In this document: positions 1 to 8,195 of the stretch, one piece after another
Layout of the letters: each line of letters opens with the position of its first letter
Numbering within the stretch: position 1 is the stretch's first letter
NCBI RefSeq assembly: GCF_000517125.1
Contig: NZ_KI912155.1
Location: 2,026,696-2,090,695 of the forward strand
DNA from: Arthrobacter sp. MA-N2
Lineage (GTDB): Bacteria > Actinomycetota > Actinomycetes > Actinomycetales > Micrococcaceae
Direction of reading: 5' to 3'
Length of the DNA: 64,000 nucleotides
Translations under genes and position numbers: made by a program
Notes under the pieces: model-generated
What the model was told of the DNA's origin: nothing
The model's database searches: none
Seen by the model: the letters and a program-made list of their open reading frames with translations, nothing else

Positions 1-141
1 CAGTGGAGCGATGTCCAGCACTTCGCTCGAATGGACCCAGCGGAGTTGCCGGGACAGGGCCTCGGGCACATCCGTCCGCAGGACGGGCTCAGTTGCTTTC
101 AGGCTCTCGTGTTCGAAGGCGTCGGAAAGGAGTAATGACAT
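1..141 (-). CDS. PucR-type transcriptional regulator, N-terminal fragment (cut by window edge)
   Basis: Only the first 47 codons are in the window; the reading frame is open to the edge. Translation starts MSLLLSDAF and continues with the segment RWVHSSEVLDIAPL, which resembles the N-terminal purine-catabolism regulatory domain of PucR-family activators. Such proteins usually end in a PucR-type helix-turn-helix that lies outside this window. The ATG at 141 is preceded on the minus strand by CGGAG at a suitable distance. The gene is divergent from the NCS1 permease at 251, the common arrangement for a local regulator of a nucleobase or ureide transporter. Family assignment rests on one short segment, so it is probable rather than certain. 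Confidence 0.7.
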   Translation of the reverse strand, partial: MSLLLSDAFEHESLKATEPVLRTDVPEALSRQLRWVHSSEVLDIAPL

Positions 142-250
142 GACACTCCGTAACTAATTTCGGCTAAATATCGTACACATCGTATCTTGGTTTTGTGATG
201 TGGGGCACATACATTGAAGTAGTCCCTTTCCTACATGGAGGATCCCCCCA
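142..250. promoter_or_regulatory. Divergent promoter region between PucR-type regulator and NCS1 permease
   Basis: The 109-bp spacer is much more A+T-rich than the flanking genes. It contains a perfect dyad ATGTG-GGG-CACAT at 198-210, a candidate operator for the neighbouring PucR-type regulator. The ribosome binding site GGAGG at 236-240 serves the permease. No PucR consensus is known to me well enough to score the dyad. Confidence 0.4.
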
Positions 251-1777
251 ATGCACGAGAACTTATCCACTGCGACGCCAGGGGCTGCAACGGCGCAGAC
301 CGACGTCGAGCAGAACCTGCAGTCCATTCCCGAATCGGCCCGCACCCGCAGCGTAGCGGGGCAATTCTGGATCTGGGCCGGCGCGAACCTTGCCCCCATC
401 AACTGGGTCCTTGGGGCCCTCGGCGTCCAGCTTGGATTGGGTTTTGCCGATACTGTCACTGTCCTGGTGGTGGGAAACCTGATCGGCATGGCACTCTTTG
501 GCATCTTTGTCCTTTTGGGACAAAGGACCGGAGCCACCGGCATGGTCCTCGCCCGCGCTGTCTTCGGCCGCCGTGGCAACTACCTCCCGAGCGCCATCCA
601 AGCCCTCCTTGGAATCGGTTGGTGCGCCGTCAACACCTGGATCATCCTGGATCTGGTGATGGCCCTCCTCGGCAAGCTGGGCATGGTCGACCCGGAGCAG
701 CCCAACGTGGGGCCAAAGATCATTGTGGCCTTCGTCATCATGGCAGCCCAGGTCACCATCGCCTGGTTCGGCTACAAGGCGATCGCGGCGTTTGAAAAGT
801 GGACTGTCCCGCCAACCATCGTGGTCCTGATCGCCATGTCCGCCTTCTCCTGGTTCGGCATGAATATCGACTGGGGCTACGCAGGCCCTCCCGGTGCTGT
901 CCTTGAAGGCGGCGCGCGAATCGCCGCCATGACCACCGTGATGACCGTGATCGGCATCGGCTGGGGGATCACCTGGTTCACCTACGCGGCCGATTATTCA
1001 CGCTTCGTCAGCAAGTCCGTTCCGAAGCACAAGGTCTACCTCGCTTCCGTGTTCGGCCAGTTCCTGCCGGTGGTATGGCTCGGCATCCTTGGCGCCAGCC
1101 TTGCCACGAAGAGCGGTACGGCCGACCCCGGCCACCTGATCGTCGACAACTTCGGCGTCCTGGCCATCCCGGTGCTTTTCCTGGTGCTGCACGGTCCCAT
1201 CGCAACGAACATCCTGAACATCTACACCTTTTCCGTCGCCGCCCAGGCCTTGGACATCAAGGCCAAGCGCCGTTCGTTGAACCTCTTTGTAGGGATCCTG
1301 GCCCTGATCGGCGTCGTATTCTTCATCGTCCAGTCGGACTTCGCCTCGACACTGAGCACGTGGCTCGGCGGGCTCGTGGCATGGGTGGCCGCATGGGGAG
1401 GCATCATGCTGGTGCACTACCTGTGGGTGGACAAACGTCGTCCGGTTGGTGTCGAGCGCCTCTTCGATCCCGTGGGCACCCGGCGGCTTCCGGCCTTCAA
1501 CTGGGCCGGACTCACCGCACTAGTGGTGGGCATCTTCGCCACTTGGCTGTTCATGTACGGCGTCCTGCCAATCATGCAAGGCCCCATCGCCACGGCCATG
1601 GGCGGAATTGACCTGTCCTGGCTGGCGGGCGGACTTGTTGCCGCTGGCGTCTACGGCGCACTGGGCCCGCGGGTGCATGCCCGATACTTGCCGGTGGCTT
1701 CCACGGCCACCGCACCTTCCGCAACTGCGTCGCCGCTGCTCGCGGACGGTGCCGTTGCCAATCTGGTCAGCGACTGA
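251..1777 (+). CDS. NCS1-family nucleobase/ureide permease (cytosine/purine/allantoin type)
   Basis: A 508-residue integral membrane protein with many long hydrophobic segments, matching the family length and usual 12 helices. The early motif FWIWAGANLAPINWVLGALG is typical of NCS1 (purine-cytosine permease-like) transporters, which import nucleobases, hydantoins or allantoin with a cation. The ATG follows GGAGG by ten bases. A divergent PucR-like regulator and a downstream polysaccharide-deacetylase remnant (some members of that family are allantoinases) suggest purine or ureide uptake, but the substrate cannot be read from the sequence. The alanine-rich C-terminal tail (about residues 480-508) is unremarkable. 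Confidence 0.85.
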   Translation: MHENLSTATPGAATAQTDVEQNLQSIPESARTRSVAGQFWIWAGANLAPINWVLGALGVQLGLGFADTVTVLVVGNLIGMALFGIFVLLGQRTGATGMVLARAVFGRRGNYLPSAIQALLGIGWCAVNTWIILDLVMALLGKLGMVDPEQPNVGPKIIVAFVIMAAQVTIAWFGYKAIAAFEKWTVPPTIVVLIAMSAFSWFGMNIDWGYAGPPGAVLEGGARIAAMTTVMTVIGIGWGITWFTYAADYSRFVSKSVPKHKVYLASVFGQFLPVVWLGILGASLATKSGTADPGHLIVDNFGVLAIPVLFLVLHGPIATNILNIYTFSVAAQALDIKAKRRSLNLFVGILALIGVVFFIVQSDFASTLSTWLGGLVAWVAAWGGIMLVHYLWVDKRRPVGVERLFDPVGTRRLPAFNWAGLTALVVGIFATWLFMYGVLPIMQGPIATAMGGIDLSWLAGGLVAAGVYGALGPRVHARYLPVASTATAPSATASPLLADGAVANLVSD

Positions 1778-1788
1778 ATGGAAACCCG

Positions 1789-1907
1789 ATGACCACTGAG
1801 GCTTCCCTGACGAGACACGCCTGATCACCTGGCCCGAAGGCTTCAAGTCCGCGGCGTCCTTCAGTTTCGACGTCGGCGCTGAATCCTGCACCATCGCCCA
1901 GCCCTAA
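1789..1907 (+). pseudogene. Remnant of a polysaccharide-deacetylase-family gene
   Basis: Directly after the permease, an ATG at 1789 opens a frame that stops at 1824. A neighbouring frame from 1809 to the TAA at 1905-1907 reads LITWPEGFKSAASFSFDVGA and then ESCTIAQP. The WP-x-G...FSFDV-AES pattern is the N-terminal signature of polysaccharide deacetylases, a family that includes PuuE-type allantoinases. The two frames suggest a frameshifted start, and the remaining ~250 residues of a normal protein are gone. Position behind an NCS1 permease supports a lost catabolic enzyme of the same operon. Short length makes the identification tentative. Confidence 0.45.
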
Positions 1908-1943
1908 CCAACAGCAGTGAGCATAACCCTGTAATCCCGTTGA

Positions 1944-2018
1944 GCATGCCCAGCCTTGGCTAGGAGCAGTGGACATAGTACTCATATGTCCACTGCTTGA
2001 ACCTAGGGCTGGGCATGT
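1944..2018. repeat. Long intergenic hairpin, probable bidirectional terminator
   Basis: Perfect 13-bp arms (1965-1977 and 1985-1997, AGCAGTGGACATA) surround a 7-nt loop, and a second, outer pair (GCATGCCCAGCC from 1944, GGCTGGGCATG from 2007) extends the stem. It lies between two convergent genes. Confidence 0.55.
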
Positions 2019-2071
2019 CCAGTGGTGGGCGCGGCGGGTTGGCTGGGCATGTCCAGTGGTGGGCGCGGCGG
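2007..2071. repeat. Two direct copies of a 31-bp repeat
   Basis: Copies at 2007-2037 and 2041-2071 are identical and start GGCTGGGCATGTCC. The first copy shares its left part with the right arm of the preceding hairpin, so the repeat looks derived from it. The rest of the permease-protease gap (1908-1943, 2072-2078) holds nothing recognisable. Confidence 0.7.
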
Positions 2072-2078
2072 ATGCGGG

Positions 2079-2993
2079 CTAAAGGTCGGCGCGGCAGGGA
2101 GCAGAGTGGAGTTTGTAGAGCCCGTTCAAGTCTCCGGCTGCCAAACCATCAGGGGCGCCGATCTCCGGGTACATGAGCTGGATTGGATCCTCCACGTGGT
2201 CAAGGCCCACTACATGGCCCAGTTCGTGTTGCACCACGGCCGACAGGTATCGGGCACCGCCGGGGACATGCAGGAGTTCCATAATCTGCGGGGCGTCCAG
2301 GTCCAGGCTCCCCGTCACGTAGCTCTTGAGGCCCGAGCCGAAGCTGTACATGGTGCTTCCGCCAGTGCCGATGACCGATCCTGCCAATCCCGGGGCAGCC
2401 TCGGGGGTGGTCCAGGAAATCAGCAGGGGTGCCCAGCGATCTCCATAGAGCGCAGGCTGGTATGGCATGCGCTTCTCGGAAGGACTTTCCTTGCTGGCGC
2501 CGTCGTCGACGAATTTGAAGCCGGTGGCCGCAGAGATCTTGGCGATGGCGTCGGCGATGAGCCCCTCGGAGCCTGCCGGGGCGAGAGCCGCGTTCACCAC
2601 GTAGTGCAAAGGCCGGCACGGAGAATAGCTCACGGGCGTGCCATCGGCATTCGTCGCCAGGAACTTGTAGGAGTTGCTGGCTACAGCTGGTTTGGCAGGG
2701 GAGCCAAGTGGGTGGCCTGCTTCTTCCAAGCCGGGAGGCGGGGTGTCGGGGGCGCGGGTGGCTCTTGGTGCCGCCTGCCCCGGATCCGTGCCTTGCCTGG
2801 AATTTACGGGGTGGGCGGAAGGACCCAGGTTCGAAAGCAAGCCGGTGATACCAGGGTCGCCCCGCAGGAAACCGCTGACCAGCACGGCCACGGCTGCAAC
2901 GACTGCTACGAGCATCAGGTTCCGGACCAGCGCCAGCGCGGTACTTGGACGCCTGGGCGGCGGACCGCCGTCGTACCCGTAGTTTGAATGCAC
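2079..2993 (-). CDS. Membrane-anchored matrixin-like zinc metalloprotease
   Basis: A 304-residue protein with an N-terminal hydrophobic segment (about residues 20-40, an anchor or uncleaved signal), a proline-rich linker, and a C-terminal peptidase domain. The zinc motif HELGHVVGLDH (HExxHxxGxxH) followed by a Met-turn-like LMYPEIG places it with M10/matrixin-type metzincins. It should act outside the cell. The GTG at 2993 is chosen because GGGGGA lies five bases upstream and because the open frame further upstream merely shadows the adjacent VIT gene. Substrate and regulation are unknown. Confidence 0.8.
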   Translation of the reverse strand: MHSNYGYDGGPPPRRPSTALALVRNLMLVAVVAAVAVLVSGFLRGDPGITGLLSNLGPSAHPVNSRQGTDPGQAAPRATRAPDTPPPGLEEAGHPLGSPAKPAVASNSYKFLATNADGTPVSYSPCRPLHYVVNAALAPAGSEGLIADAIAKISAATGFKFVDDGASKESPSEKRMPYQPALYGDRWAPLLISWTTPEAAPGLAGSVIGTGGSTMYSFGSGLKSYVTGSLDLDAPQIMELLHVPGGARYLSAVVQHELGHVVGLDHVEDPIQLMYPEIGAPDGLAAGDLNGLYKLHSAPCRADL

Positions 2994-3040
2994 GTGTTCC
3001 CCCAAATCCCTGCTCCCGGCACCCCAGTGGGCCGGTGTTC

Positions 3041-4255
3041 CTACCCCATCACGGCGCCGAAGACGAGCCCCAGCCCGTATGTGGCCGTGGCCGCGGCGAG
3101 CCCGATGGCGAGCTGCCGGAGGCCGCGGGTCAGCGGCGAGGTTCCGGACAACAGCCCGACGACGGCGCCGGTCGACAGAAGCGCGATGCCCACCAGAGTA
3201 CCGGCTACGGCAAGTGCAGCGAAGCCCGTCATGCCGAAGATGAATGGCAGGATCGGCACAATGGCCCCGGAGGCGAAGAAACAGAAGCTGGAGATGGCGG
3301 CACCCCAAGCGGAGCCCACGGCCTCGTGCTCGTTCACGGGTTCATCCGCTTCGGGCCGGAGCGAGAGGCTGGGATCGCAATCGCAGCTGTAGAGGCCCAT
3401 GCGTTCGGCGGCGCGGTGTTCGGCGGCCTCGCGGGACATGCCCCGGGCAAGGTACACCAGGACCAGCTCGTTGTGTTCGATGTCCAGGGCCGGAGCTGCG
3501 GTCAACGTCGCTTGGGTGGGACGGGTGGCCCTGAGGAGCTCCAGTTGCGAGCGGACCGAGACGTATTCGCCGGCACCCATGGACAGGGCGCCCGCCAACA
3601 GGCCGGCGATGCCGCTGAAGAGGACCACGGTGGCGGGCACGCCGGTGGCCGCCATGCCCATCACGAGGGAGAGGTTGCTGACCAAGCCGTCGTTGGCGCC
3701 GAAGACTGCGGCGCGGAAGGTGCCGGAAAGCCTGTTGCGGCCGCGCGTTGCCAGTCCGCGCACCACTTCTTCGTGGATTTGTTCGTCAGCGGCCATGGCG
3801 CGGGTTGCCGCGGGATCCTTCGCGTAAGGCGAGCGGCCTTCTGCGCGTTGGGCGAGGGCCAAAACGAACACTGATCCGAAGTTCCGGGCCAGGAATCCAA
3901 GCATCTGGCTGCGGGTGGAAGCCGCCTTGGGCATGCCGGCATGTTCACCGAGGAGCTTGAGCCAGTGTGCCTCGTGGCGTCCCTCGGCCTCTGCAAGGGC
4001 CAGAAGAATCTCGCGTTCCTCGCCATCCCGGCGCTGCGCCAGCTGACGGTATACGGCAGCCTCTGCGCGTTCGTCCGCCAAGTATTGGCGCCAGCGCTTG
4101 ATGTCCGACGACGAAGGTTGCGTCTTGGTGGCTTCTGCGTCTTGCGATGGACTGCTTGAGTCTGCCGGACTGTCTGAATGCGGGGTTTTTGCGTGCGGAT
4201 GCACCGGGACTCCTGGGTTGCTGGGGCGGGCTTCATCGCCTCGTTGCATGTCCAC
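3041..4255 (-). CDS. Ferritin-like domain/VIT1-CCC1 family metal transporter fusion
   Basis: A 404-residue fusion. Residues ~35-170 form a rubrerythrin/ferritin-like region rich in Glu and His (for example DERAEAAVYRQLAQRRDGEE and EAEGRHEAHW), and the C-terminal ~220 residues carry the VIT1/CCC1 fold with segments such as GANDGLVSNLSLVMGM. VIT/CCC1 proteins move Fe2+ or Mn2+ across membranes; in bacterial fusions the ferritin-like part is thought to sense or deliver metal. The GTG at 4255 has GGGGAT upstream; ATG at 4249 is an alternative. A DtxR-like site lies at 4304-4322 and an IS element begins ~90 bp upstream. Confidence 0.85.
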   Translation of the reverse strand: MDMQRGDEARPSNPGVPVHPHAKTPHSDSPADSSSPSQDAEATKTQPSSSDIKRWRQYLADERAEAAVYRQLAQRRDGEEREILLALAEAEGRHEAHWLKLLGEHAGMPKAASTRSQMLGFLARNFGSVFVLALAQRAEGRSPYAKDPAATRAMAADEQIHEEVVRGLATRGRNRLSGTFRAAVFGANDGLVSNLSLVMGMAATGVPATVVLFSGIAGLLAGALSMGAGEYVSVRSQLELLRATRPTQATLTAAPALDIEHNELVLVYLARGMSREAAEHRAAERMGLYSCDCDPSLSLRPEADEPVNEHEAVGSAWGAAISSFCFFASGAIVPILPFIFGMTGFAALAVAGTLVGIALLSTGAVVGLLSGTSPLTRGLRQLAIGLAAATATYGLGLVFGAVMG

Positions 4256-4303
4256 TTTATCCCCAATTTTCGCGGTTTTTCGGCTGGTGATCCTCAGCGG
4301 ATA

Positions 4304-4322
4304 TTTTAGGTGCGCCTTAAAA
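4304..4322 (-). promoter_or_regulatory. Candidate DtxR/IdeR-type metal box
   Basis: The 19-mer TTTTAGGTGCGCCTTAAAA contains TTAGG-N4-CCT(T)AA, close to the TTAGG...CCTAA core of actinobacterial iron boxes but with one inserted T. It lies ~50 bp upstream of the VIT start, where a metal-responsive repressor site would make sense. Match is imperfect. Confidence 0.35.
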
Positions 4323-4337
4323 ACGGAGAGGCTTCAG

Positions 4338-4344
4338 CGAAGCC
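4338..4344. repeat. Possible 7-bp target-site duplication, left copy
   Basis: CGAAGCC occurs here and again at 5701-5707, immediately outside the IS ends. A 7-bp match could be chance, but position on both sides supports a target duplication. Confidence 0.4.
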
Positions 4345-5700
4345 CCTGTTGCCTCACGTCAATACCTCCGGGAAGGTTGATTCGTTGCCTCATGTGAAAA
4401 CCTCCGGCTGGTGTGGTTCCATCGTTCGTTCACAGCGGGTTTGATCGGTGCCGGTTGTTTGGCGGTGGCGATGGCTTCAAGCCGGCCGGTGAGGGCCAGT
4501 ATCTGCCGTGAGAGCGCGGCCGGCCTGATCTTCTTGTATTGGGCGTTCATGCGGATCACGGGCATCCGTGCCACGGCGGGGTCTGCTACGGCGCGCCTGT
4601 GCGGGGTCGTCGCCCGGTCGTGGGTTTTGCTGACCTTGGCTCCGTGGCGGACCTTGGCGATGAGCTTTTGCTGGGGCAGCAGGTAGTTGGTGAAAATCCG
4701 GTCCAGCTCCCAGATCTCGTTGAGCAGCTCCAGTTCCGCGGCGGTGTCATAGCGCAGGTAGCCGACAAGCTCACGGACCCTGGACCAGTTCTTCTGTTCG
4801 ACGTGGGCGCCGTCGTTCTTGTTGCTCGGGCGGGACCGGGTGAAGGTGATGCGGTGCTCGAGGCAGAACTCGAAGAGTTCGTTGTTGATGAACTCACTGC
4901 CGTTGTCCGAATCGATGCCGATGACGGGAAAAGGGAAGACCGCCAGGACGTGCCGCAGGGCCGCGAAGACGTGCTTCTGTGCCTTGTTCGGCACGGACCG
5001 GTTCACCGTCCACCCGGTAGCGATATCGGTGACCGTGAGGGTGAAGCAGTACTGCCCGGACGCGGCGCCGCCCTCGTGGCCGACCAGATCGATCTCGACG
5101 AAACCCGGCACAGCGTTGTCCCACTGGGCCCAGGTGCGGATCGGGATCTGGGACTTCAGCAAAGATCCGGGCTTGGTATGGGACCGGCCATGCGGCAGGA
5201 GCTTCGCCCGCTGACCGGCCAGCCGCCGGTCAATGGTCGCCGCACTCATGCGGGCGAGCATCGCTGCCTGCCCGTCGGTAATGTCCAGGACCTTCTCTGC
5301 CCGCAGCATCGGCACGAGATCCGGCAGCATGGGGGCCAGCAGCTTGCCCGCAGGGCCCCGTAGCACCGCCCAGCACAGCACGAGACCGTCCTGCAGGTCG
5401 GCCCCATACACCGGGGCGCGTCCCGGCCTGACGGGCCGTGGCCGCGGCGGATCGAGCGCATGCCGCAAAACCGCCCGCGCATGGTCCCGGTGCCAGCCGG
5501 TCAGCTCGACAAGCTCATCCCGGATCCGCCCCTTCCTGGCCCGGTCACCGGCCCGGTAGGACTCGGCCAGGTGCTTCGTCACGGCTTTGCGTTCACCCAT
5601 CGTCAATCCCATCCCTCAAGGATCTCCGCGGCCACCCTTCCCGGACCTTTTCCCATGAGGCAACGTATGCGGCTACGCGGAGGTTTTTTATGAGTCAACG
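4345..5700 (-). mobile_element. Complete insertion sequence with integrase-core transposase
   Basis: About 1.36 kb. Both ends carry a composite inverted repeat made of two copies of GTTGCCTCA plus ACCTCC: left at 4348-4356/4364-4369 and 4384-4392/4400-4405; right, inverted, as TGAGGCAAC at 5656-5664, GGAGGT at 5679-5684 and TGAGTCAAC at 5691-5699. A single transposase gene fills almost the entire element. Features resemble IS481-like or unclassified (ISNCY) DDE elements; I cannot name the IS. It separates the VIT gene from the small acidic-protein gene. Confidence 0.85.
4359..5612 (-). CDS. IS transposase with integrase catalytic core
   Basis: A 417-residue transposase. The N-terminal ~130 residues hold HTH-like segments (ELTGWHRDHARAVLRHAL). 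The rve-type catalytic core shows the DDE triad at about D175 (FVEIDLVGHEGG), D236 (IGIDSDNGSEFIN) and E272 (GAHVEQKNW), so it looks intact and active. The C-terminus ends inside the left inverted repeat. A second ATG at 5600 has better spacing from the GGGA upstream than the ATG at 5612. Members of this group insert by cut-and-paste or copy-in; the exact family is not certain. Confidence 0.9.
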   Translation of the reverse strand: MGLTMGERKAVTKHLAESYRAGDRARKGRIRDELVELTGWHRDHARAVLRHALDPPRPRPVRPGRAPVYGADLQDGLVLCWAVLRGPAGKLLAPMLPDLVPMLRAEKVLDITDGQAAMLARMSAATIDRRLAGQRAKLLPHGRSHTKPGSLLKSQIPIRTWAQWDNAVPGFVEIDLVGHEGGAASGQYCFTLTVTDIATGWTVNRSVPNKAQKHVFAALRHVLAVFPFPVIGIDSDNGSEFINNELFEFCLEHRITFTRSRPSNKNDGAHVEQKNWSRVRELVGYLRYDTAAELELLNEIWELDRIFTNYLLPQQKLIAKVRHGAKVSKTHDRATTPHRRAVADPAVARMPVIRMNAQYKKIRPAALSRQILALTGRLEAIATAKQPAPIKPAVNERWNHTSRRFSHEATNQPSRRY

Positions 5701-5836
5701 CGAAGCCTTGACCACCGGATGGGGCAGTGCTGGGATGGATGGACAGGGTCCACGAAGGGGCGCCGGCGGCGTGGTGACTGGCTGCCTGATCCGCTTGCGC
5801 GATGGGCTCAGCGGCACGTCGAACGGAGGTTGCACC

Positions 5837-6025
5837 ATGGACAGCACCGAGACCCACGCCCGACACCCGGATCGTCCCACGGTCGAGGCCGATCCCGGCT
5901 ACGACTACAGCGAGGACCTGGAGGTGGACGAGGACTTGGAGGAACAACCCGAGGTCCTGGACGACGATGAACGGGTGGTCCCGCTAGACGCCGACGAACA
6001 CCGCGAGGACGAAGAGTTCGAATAG
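5837..6025 (+). CDS. Small highly acidic protein of unknown function
   Basis: A 62-residue protein, almost entirely Asp/Glu-rich after residue 18 (for example YDYSEDLEVDEDLEE), with no hydrophobic segment, cysteine or recognisable domain. ATG at 5837 follows GGAGG (5824-5828) by eight bases, a strong translation signal. Acidic, probably disordered and cytoplasmic. No function is proposed. The upstream stretch from the IS end (5701) to 5836 has no other gene; its own promoter may have been disturbed by the IS. Confidence 0.6.
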   Translation: MDSTETHARHPDRPTVEADPGYDYSEDLEVDEDLEEQPEVLDDDERVVPLDADEHREDEEFE

Positions 6026-6077
6026 GCCTGAGGAGGCGGGCGCCGCTTCGCCCAGTTGGGCAGGGGCTAAAAGGTGG

Positions 6078-6401
6078 CTAAAACGCGCTCAGGATGAAGT
6101 GCCGTTGCACGCCTGCCCGGTGACCGGTCGCCGCCACCGTGAGGGTGAGTTTCCGCGTGGCCGGGAACCAGCGCGCAGGCTGGACTGCTTGCGACAGCGC
6201 TTCGGTGATGAGTCGCGGCTCGTGATGCCAATGGCGTTCAAGATGGCCATCCACCACGAACGTGATGGAGCCTTGGGACAGGTCGACGCCGGGAATCACC
6301 CGGACGAACTCGTCCACCCGACGGACGCGCGGGACGCGTACGGGGCTTGGCTGTGTGGTGTGGCTGACTGTGGCGGTAGCGCCGCCGGTTTCCAAAGGCA
6401 T
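6078..6401 (-). CDS. Hypothetical protein, 107 residues
   Basis: I do not recognise this protein. The ATG at 6401 is preceded by an excellent AGGAGAAGG ribosome binding site, which is the main reason to accept the gene; the open frame extends upstream to 6527 with a weaker ATG at 6470. The first ~25 residues are Thr/Pro-rich and the remainder is mixed with several His and Arg (HLERHWHHEPRLITEAL). No signal peptide, membrane segment or known motif is visible. A 16-bp tandem repeat sits ~150 bp upstream and may control it. Confidence 0.5.
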   Translation of the reverse strand: MPLETGGATATVSHTTQPSPVRVPRVRRVDEFVRVIPGVDLSQGSITFVVDGHLERHWHHEPRLITEALSQAVQPARWFPATRKLTLTVAATGHRAGVQRHFILSAF

Positions 6402-6545
6402 TGCCTTCTCCTGGTGGAGTTGCTCTTGCCCGTTCGGTTGTCTCTGGTCCGGATCGGGCCGCTTCTTCATCCGAACCACCCGTGAACATGGGGTTGGCGT
6501 GTGGCAAGTCGGAGCTTGGCGCCACATCTCTTGAAGCTCTTCCTA

Positions 6546-6577
6546 CTGTACAGGTATGACTCTGTACAGGTATGACT
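6546..6577. repeat. Perfect tandem 16-bp repeat, operator-like
   Basis: CTGTACAGGTATGACT occurs twice head-to-tail (6546-6561, 6562-6577). Each unit includes the palindrome CTGTACAG. Located upstream of the hypothetical gene ending at 6401 and behind the symporter gene, it looks like a two-site operator for a dimeric regulator. Confidence 0.6.
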
Positions 6578-6662
6578 GCGGCACAGGCACCGGTACAAAC
6601 AGCGGCACCGCATCCTCCGCCGAGAAGGTGCGGCACCGCCGTCGTGCTTAACTCTGTGATCC

Positions 6663-8195
6663 TTAGTGGATGGCTACCGGGTGGGCTTCCAAGGGGAGTT
6701 CTTCCGCGGCCGCTCCTGCAACGCGACGGTCCCAGGCTGCGCGGACTTCGGGGTCCGTGGGAGGGGTCAGCACGGAGACGACGATGTAGATGACCAGCGA
6801 GGCGCCGAGGCCCCAGTAGATGGGATCGTTGGCGTAAACGCCGTCTTCGCTGGGGATGATTCCCGTGGTGTAGGCGATCAGCAATGCCAAGGTCAGGACG
6901 GAACCGACTGCCATGGACCACGCTGCGGCGATGCCGGTGCCGCGCTTCCAGATCAAGCCGCCCAGGATGGCCACCAGCAGGCCACCCACCAGGATGTCGT
7001 AGGCGATGGTCAGGGCCACCACGACGTCTTGCGCCGCCATGGAGATCAACACGGCCACGACACCCAATCCAAGGACCCAGTAGCGGTTGGCCTTGACGTC
7101 GTGCTCGGGGTTTTCGCTGTCGTTCGTGTTGATGGTCTTGCCGAACCAGCTGGCCACAAACGGCACAACGTCGGCGCGGGCCACCGTGGCTGCGGCAATG
7201 AGTGCTCCGGAGGCGGTGGACATCATGGCGGCGACTGCGGCGGCCATGACGAGGCCGCCGATGCCGATCGGCAGGATGTGGGTTGCCACTTCGGCGTAGA
7301 CCACGTCCTTGCCGAGGGCCTTGACGTCGATGTTGGGAAGGGCAACCCGGGCGGCCAGGCCGATCAGGGCGCCGGCGACGCCGTACAGGACGCAGTAGAT
7401 ACCTGCAGTGGCACCGCCCCAACGGGCCACGGTGGCGGTCTTGGCAGTGAAGACGCGCTGCCAGATGTCCTGGCCGATCAGCAAGCCAAGGGTGTAGACC
7501 ACGAAGTACGTGATGATGGTCTGGGCTCCGATGCCGTCCAATTGGAAGAAGCTGGCGTCAACGCGGGCGCGGATCCCGTCGAAGCCGCCTGCGGCGTTGA
7601 GGACGAACGGCAGCATGAGGAAGAAGATGCCAACCGTCTTGATGATGAACTGCACTTGGTCGGCGAGGGTGATGGACCACATGCCGCCAATGGTGGAGTA
7701 GACCAGGACGATTGCACCGCCGACGGCGATGGCTAGCCAACGTTCCCAGCCGAAGAGGACAACGAAGATGGTGGCGTAGGCGCCCGTGGACGTGGCGCAC
7801 AGCATGAGGGTGTAGGCCAGCATGACGATGCCGGACGTCTGCGTGGCGCGCTGGCCGTAACGCAGGCTCAGCATTTGGGAGACGGTGTAGATCTTCAGAC
7901 GCTGGATGGTGCCGGCGAAGAGCAGGCTCAGGAGGAGCACGCCCGAACCGATGGCCACTACCAGCCACATCCCGGAGATGCCGAACTTGTAGCCGAGGCC
8001 GACGCCGCCAACGGTTGATGCACCACCGAGGACCACTGCGGCCATGGTGCCGGTGTAGAGCATCGGACCGAGGCGGCGTCCGGCCACCAGGAAGTCGCTG
8101 TTGTTCTTGGTGCGCGATTTGCCCCACCAGCCGAAGGCCAGCATGGCAAGCAGGTACACCACCACGATCGCAATATTGATGAACGAAGAGTCCAC
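6663..8195 (-). CDS. Sodium:solute symporter family (SSS) transporter
   Basis: A 510-residue polytopic membrane protein with the SSS fold: repeated hydrophobic segments, early SDFLVAGRRLGPMLY, and GGMWSITLADQVQF typical of the central helices. SSS proteins import sugars, amino acids, nucleosides, vitamins or organic acids with Na+. The GTG at 8195 has AGGAG six bases upstream. It is divergent from an XRE-cupin regulator at 8489, which probably controls it. The substrate is not evident; XRE-cupin regulators often govern polyamine, amino-acid or related amine uptake. Confidence 0.85.
   Translation of the reverse strand: MDSSFINIAIVVVYLLAMLAFGWWGKSRTKNNSDFLVAGRRLGPMLYTGTMAAVVLGGASTVGGVGLGYKFGISGMWLVVAIGSGVLLLSLLFAGTIQRLKIYTVSQMLSLRYGQRATQTSGIVMLAYTLMLCATSTGAYATIFVVLFGWERWLAIAVGGAIVLVYSTIGGMWSITLADQVQFIIKTVGIFFLMLPFVLNAAGGFDGIRARVDASFFQLDGIGAQTIITYFVVYTLGLLIGQDIWQRVFTAKTATVARWGGATAGIYCVLYGVAGALIGLAARVALPNIDVKALGKDVVYAEVATHILPIGIGGLVMAAAVAAMMSTASGALIAAATVARADVVPFVASWFGKTINTNDSENPEHDVKANRYWVLGLGVVAVLISMAAQDVVVALTIAYDILVGGLLVAILGGLIWKRGTGIAAAWSMAVGSVLTLALLIAYTTGIIPSEDGVYANDPIYWGLGASLVIYIVVSVLTPPTDPEVRAAWDRRVAGAAAEELPLEAHPVAIH

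Noticed and set aside
2022..2987. 321-codon plus-strand frame opposite the metalloprotease
   Set aside because: Composition is typical of a shadow frame; the minus strand has the zinc protease motif.
2994..3308. N-terminal extension of the metalloprotease frame
   Set aside because: The extension is Arg/His-rich nonsense antiparallel in frame to the VIT gene end; GTG at 2993 with GGGGGA is the natural start.
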